Source: Pyxicephalus adspersus (Eukaryota; Chordata; Amphibia; Anura; Pyxicephalidae). Taken from it: a stretch of DNA of 64,000 nt. Positions 61,085 through 64,000 of this stretch are shown here, one piece after another. The position numbers were made by a program, and so were the translations under genes. The notes under the pieces are model-generated. The model searched no databases. It had not been told where the DNA came from and was given only the letters and a program-made list of their open reading frames with translations. Each line of letters opens with the position of its first letter. The stretch's first letter is position 1. Where the stretch lies: contig NC_092862.1 in the NCBI RefSeq assembly GCF_032062135.1, positions 49,026,913 through 49,090,912 of the forward strand. The letters are read 5' to 3'.

Positions 61085-63716
61085 ATTTAAAACATAAAAA
61101 TGTAAAAAAGGTAAACAAATGCAGTCCCAAAATATTAATTTTTTGGGGGGGATTTTGATAGACTTTGTTGTCCGCCATCTGCAAATGCTAGTTACCTGGC
61201 TATGTCTGGCTTTGATACTCATAGGCCAGAGGCCAGGATCAAAAAGTTAGGACAACATCAGCATAACATCAGAATGACTTATCTCTATACTTTTTTGTGG
61301 GTCAGACACTTATAAAGTGCTGAAGCCAAAGCATCAGCATAACATTCAATCTAGCAACTAAAACAAGTAATAGCAGTCTACATATTTTTCTCATGAGAGG
61401 CTTCCCTTGAGTACTTTTTGGACATAATTCTGTATGACTGCAAAAAGAGCTTCTTTTTATGTTAATAAAGAGAAGGAGTCAGACAGCTTTTAAAAAGTGT
61501 TATAAACTATTGTTAGCAATGGGAGAAGACTGCACAGAAAAGCATGATCAATCACAAAGTATTTCTCAGAAAAACAGCATGTGTGAATTTTGTAATGTTA
61601 AGTAGTCCCTCAGTACTGTCTATGATTCAGTACAATATGAAAGAGTCTTGCACTATACTGCAAGTCCAGCTGAGCCAGAATGACATCAGTTTCTACTGAA
61701 ATCCAAGCCATTTAACAATACTGGCATGCACACACAGACTGCAAACTAGTGACATATGTGATAAAATACAGCCTCATATAACTTCTAATCTCTGAAAATC
61801 CCTGTAGTGTGCTACCCAACATCTTAAAATATTATGTTGTTAAACAATTTATGCCAAAGTATTTGTTTGTCTTGTGCACCTAATTGTCATTATAACTGGA
61901 AAATGACCTCTAAGATCAGGAGATACTGCTGTCCAACAATACTAATGGGGTAGATTCATTTAAGATATTTGCGCTGATAGGAATATTCTGAACTAATACA
62001 TGCCTATCTATTGTTAGCTTTACATTTAAGTCTTGGTGTTTGTTGTAATGATTTAGAATATCAAGCCATGGTCATTTCCTAAACACGTGGACCTATAAAG
62101 TTTTTTTAAGAATGCTGGATGATGGTGAGGAATGTTACCCATTTATCAAGTTAAGCATGGTGAGCACTAAATAACCCATAGAGCTGAAGGTGGTAGCTTA
62201 TAGCATAATAATTTTTTTTGTTGTATTTAGGAGCCAATACGATTGGCTTTTAGCTTCTTCATCGAGACCAACTCTATTAGTAAAACTTTGTCACAAGCAA
62301 GTATCTATACATCCTAAATAAGGCTTCTGCAACGGTCTTAAAGCAGAACTGTACTCATTGGAGGGTGGTGAGCGTCTGCACAGTATTTTTGTGGATTATT
62401 GCACAGACTTCCCTGTGTGCAACCACCCTGCAGCACCAGAGGAAATTGCCATCTTTGCCACGACTCAATGAAGGACTTCCAAGCGTACTGTGATCCTCTG
62501 TGGACACTGGATGGCCACTGATGATGCAACTAATTTATATACACATCATATGTCCAGAGCAAGAATCTTTGTAGCCACTAATGCTAATTACAGGACTTCA
62601 AATAAACCTTCTATTCCACATACAAAAGACATTGTTTTGTTCTGATAATTTACATTGTTCGGTTATTTTATAAATTATGATGAGAAATTTAGCAGTAAAT
62701 TATCCTGCATGGGCTGGCAGCATGATGGTGGTGGGTCTGCAATTAGCGCTACTGTACTCCAGTGAACAGACACAAAAGCAAACCAATTTCACATAGACTA
62801 AACAACGTTAACAAACCCTCCCCGGTGTTTTTCTTATTTCATACAAACTAGTAAATGAAAGTGTTTTGGGAGTTGGGTTAGTGTTACATATACAGTGTGT
62901 TTTTAACCATTCTTTGCTCTGTGACGTGCCACTGCATGCATAATCAGGAAAATCACAATATGACCTTCCAGGGGTCATCAGTAATGTGCGTCCTCACAGC
63001 CAATAATCAGCATTTGTGATTCCAGGTCTCTCATCAAAGCTCTTTGGGCTGCACATCTACTCCACTTATTTTTGAGGATATCATCTGGAACCTGTTAGAA
63101 TCTATGGCAAATTGCCTTGGCTTCCCACCAAACCTAACCATGAGAATGAGGCCATGTGTTTCTCTAATTCTGTACAAGTTAGCTATATATAATGTTTTAA
63201 CAGTCCCCCCATTGCTCACAGTTTCTATAAAGCTTTAGACTTGCATACCCTGCTTCCTGCCTCTTTTTATTAACAATAAAGAATCAAGCAGCTAAAACTC
63301 CTATCCCTAAAAACCAAAAGATGGTCTTTGGTTTATCAACACTATTTTTACATTTATGGCAGGACTGCCAGCTTATACAAACCAGTTATATAACATTTTA
63401 CAAACAATTTACAATAAAATTTTAAGAAGCCATTTTCCTAAAAACTGTAACCATCTGCATTAGGCCCTGCCCTGAAAGAGGCTTACTGTCTTGGAGAAAA
63501 ATAATAAAGGCCAGAAGATCCAAAATTTAAAAACACTCCAAAGAACAAGAAGTATAGCACAAAAAATGGAAAAAAGCACCATTATTAAGGACAGGTTTAT
63601 AACAAGGAACTTCCCCACACCTTAAGCATCTTTGCAAAAAACGACAATGAAAATTTGACTTCAAAATTTTTACTTTAAGCATGTTGCTAATGAAAATTTT
63701 TGAGTGTAACTAGAAT

Positions 63717-63994
63717 ACAGGTAGGTTTGTTGCTAAGTTGAATTCGTATGTAAGTCGGAAAAGGAACTTCTGGAACAAGCTGTGCTTTGATATGCAAAAA
63801 GAAACAATTGCAAAGTTTGTCTTGGTCATTAAAAAGTTACAAGAGGTTGCTGAAAAGCAAAAGACTTCTTCTGCAAGTCATGCGAACTGCCCCCCTCACC
63901 CCTATCAAGCCTATGTCCTGCACACGAACAAGCACAGAAGCCCTGTTCATATGTAGGAGTCATCCGTATGTCCTTAACTCAGGGACCACCTGTA
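63717..63994 (+). mobile_element. Family D inverted-repeat element, 278 bp
   Basis: It runs from TACAGGTAGGTTTGTTGCTA to TCAGGGACCACCTGTA. Short terminal ACAGGT and ACCTGT are inverted, with TA at both outer ends, as for Tc1/mariner-type insertions. GTATGTAAGTCGG and CCGTATGTCCTTAACTCAGG are subterminal inverted words. The left end appears to have lost part of its terminal repeat. The 72-codon ORF inside shows no transposase motif. A half copy lies at 39905-40130. Confidence 0.75.
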
Positions 63995-64000
63995 CTATTG

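Larger units (their letters stand above)
50842..64000 (-). other. piezo2: piezo2 intron upstream of the 50746-50841 exon (3' part; continues beyond the right edge)
   Basis: I searched the minus strand for the first coding exon (expected to be short, beginning with ATG, ending in phase 1 before GT) and for a CpG-rich promoter. I found neither. The GC-rich patches here are explained by transposons. Stretches with nothing recognisable are 50860-53750 apart from a short (TA)n at 51862, 53755-54155, 54610-56905 (with T runs near 55010 and 55065), 57235-57600, 57900-58745, 59840-60765 and 61095-63710. Confidence 0.85.

Noticed and set aside
50842..64000. First coding exon or promoter CpG island of piezo2
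   Set aside because: I searched for an ATG-starting hydrophobic exon ending in phase 1 and found none. The CpG-rich patches are transposons.

Overview
The window is vertebrate nuclear DNA, almost certainly from a frog and probably a ranoid-type anuran. It is AT-rich and intron-like. It holds a Tx1/L1-type LINE, an L2-type LINE whose 3' tail recurs, many small inverted-repeat elements and numerous microsatellites. There is no operon-like gene packing, no CRISPR array, no rRNA or tRNA gene that I can support, and no dense coding. The frog assignment rests on my recollection of which repeat families occur in frog genomes, so the clade is inference.

Host gene: two short minus-strand exons read as the N-terminal part of the mechanosensitive channel PIEZO2. 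The first is at 50841-50746 (96 nt) and the next is at 22586-22461 (126 nt). Both have good splice sites, both start and end in compatible phase 1, and joined they give one continuous reading frame. So 50842-64000 is the 3' part of the preceding intron, 22587-50745 is a complete 28,159-bp intron, and 1-22460 is the 5' part of the following intron. I could not find the first coding exon or the exon after 22461 in this window. They presumably lie beyond the right and left edges.

Layout by region. 1-3696 is an unbroken plus-strand ORF of a Tx1/L1-type LINE (endonuclease, reverse transcriptase, CCHC knuckle), cut by the left window edge. 3.7-22.4 kb holds hairpins, inverted-repeat elements, an L2-type tail, a TIR element with an internal minisatellite, a foldback element and a hAT-like element that encloses another repeat. 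22.5 kb is a piezo2 exon. 23.2-23.9 kb is the 3' end of an L2/CR1-type LINE. 26.0-26.6 kb has two hAT-like elements 17 bp apart. 30.4-30.9 and 33.9-34.3 kb are GC-rich repeat blocks, the second with an exact-period 44-bp tandem array. 35.2-36.6 kb is a decayed minus-strand Tx1-type LINE split by an L2-type tail. 50.8 kb is a piezo2 exon. 54.2-54.6 kb is a CpG-rich inverted-repeat element with a 3-bp target duplication. 58.7-59.8 kb is a dead mariner transposase. 60.8-61.1 kb is a complete small hAT-like element with a 7/8 target duplication.

I found no convincing new biological system. The items most worth a second look are the intact LINE ORF lying antisense inside piezo2, the CpG-rich element at 54 kb, two long hairpins near 4 kb, and the several multi-copy inverted-repeat families that I can describe but not name.
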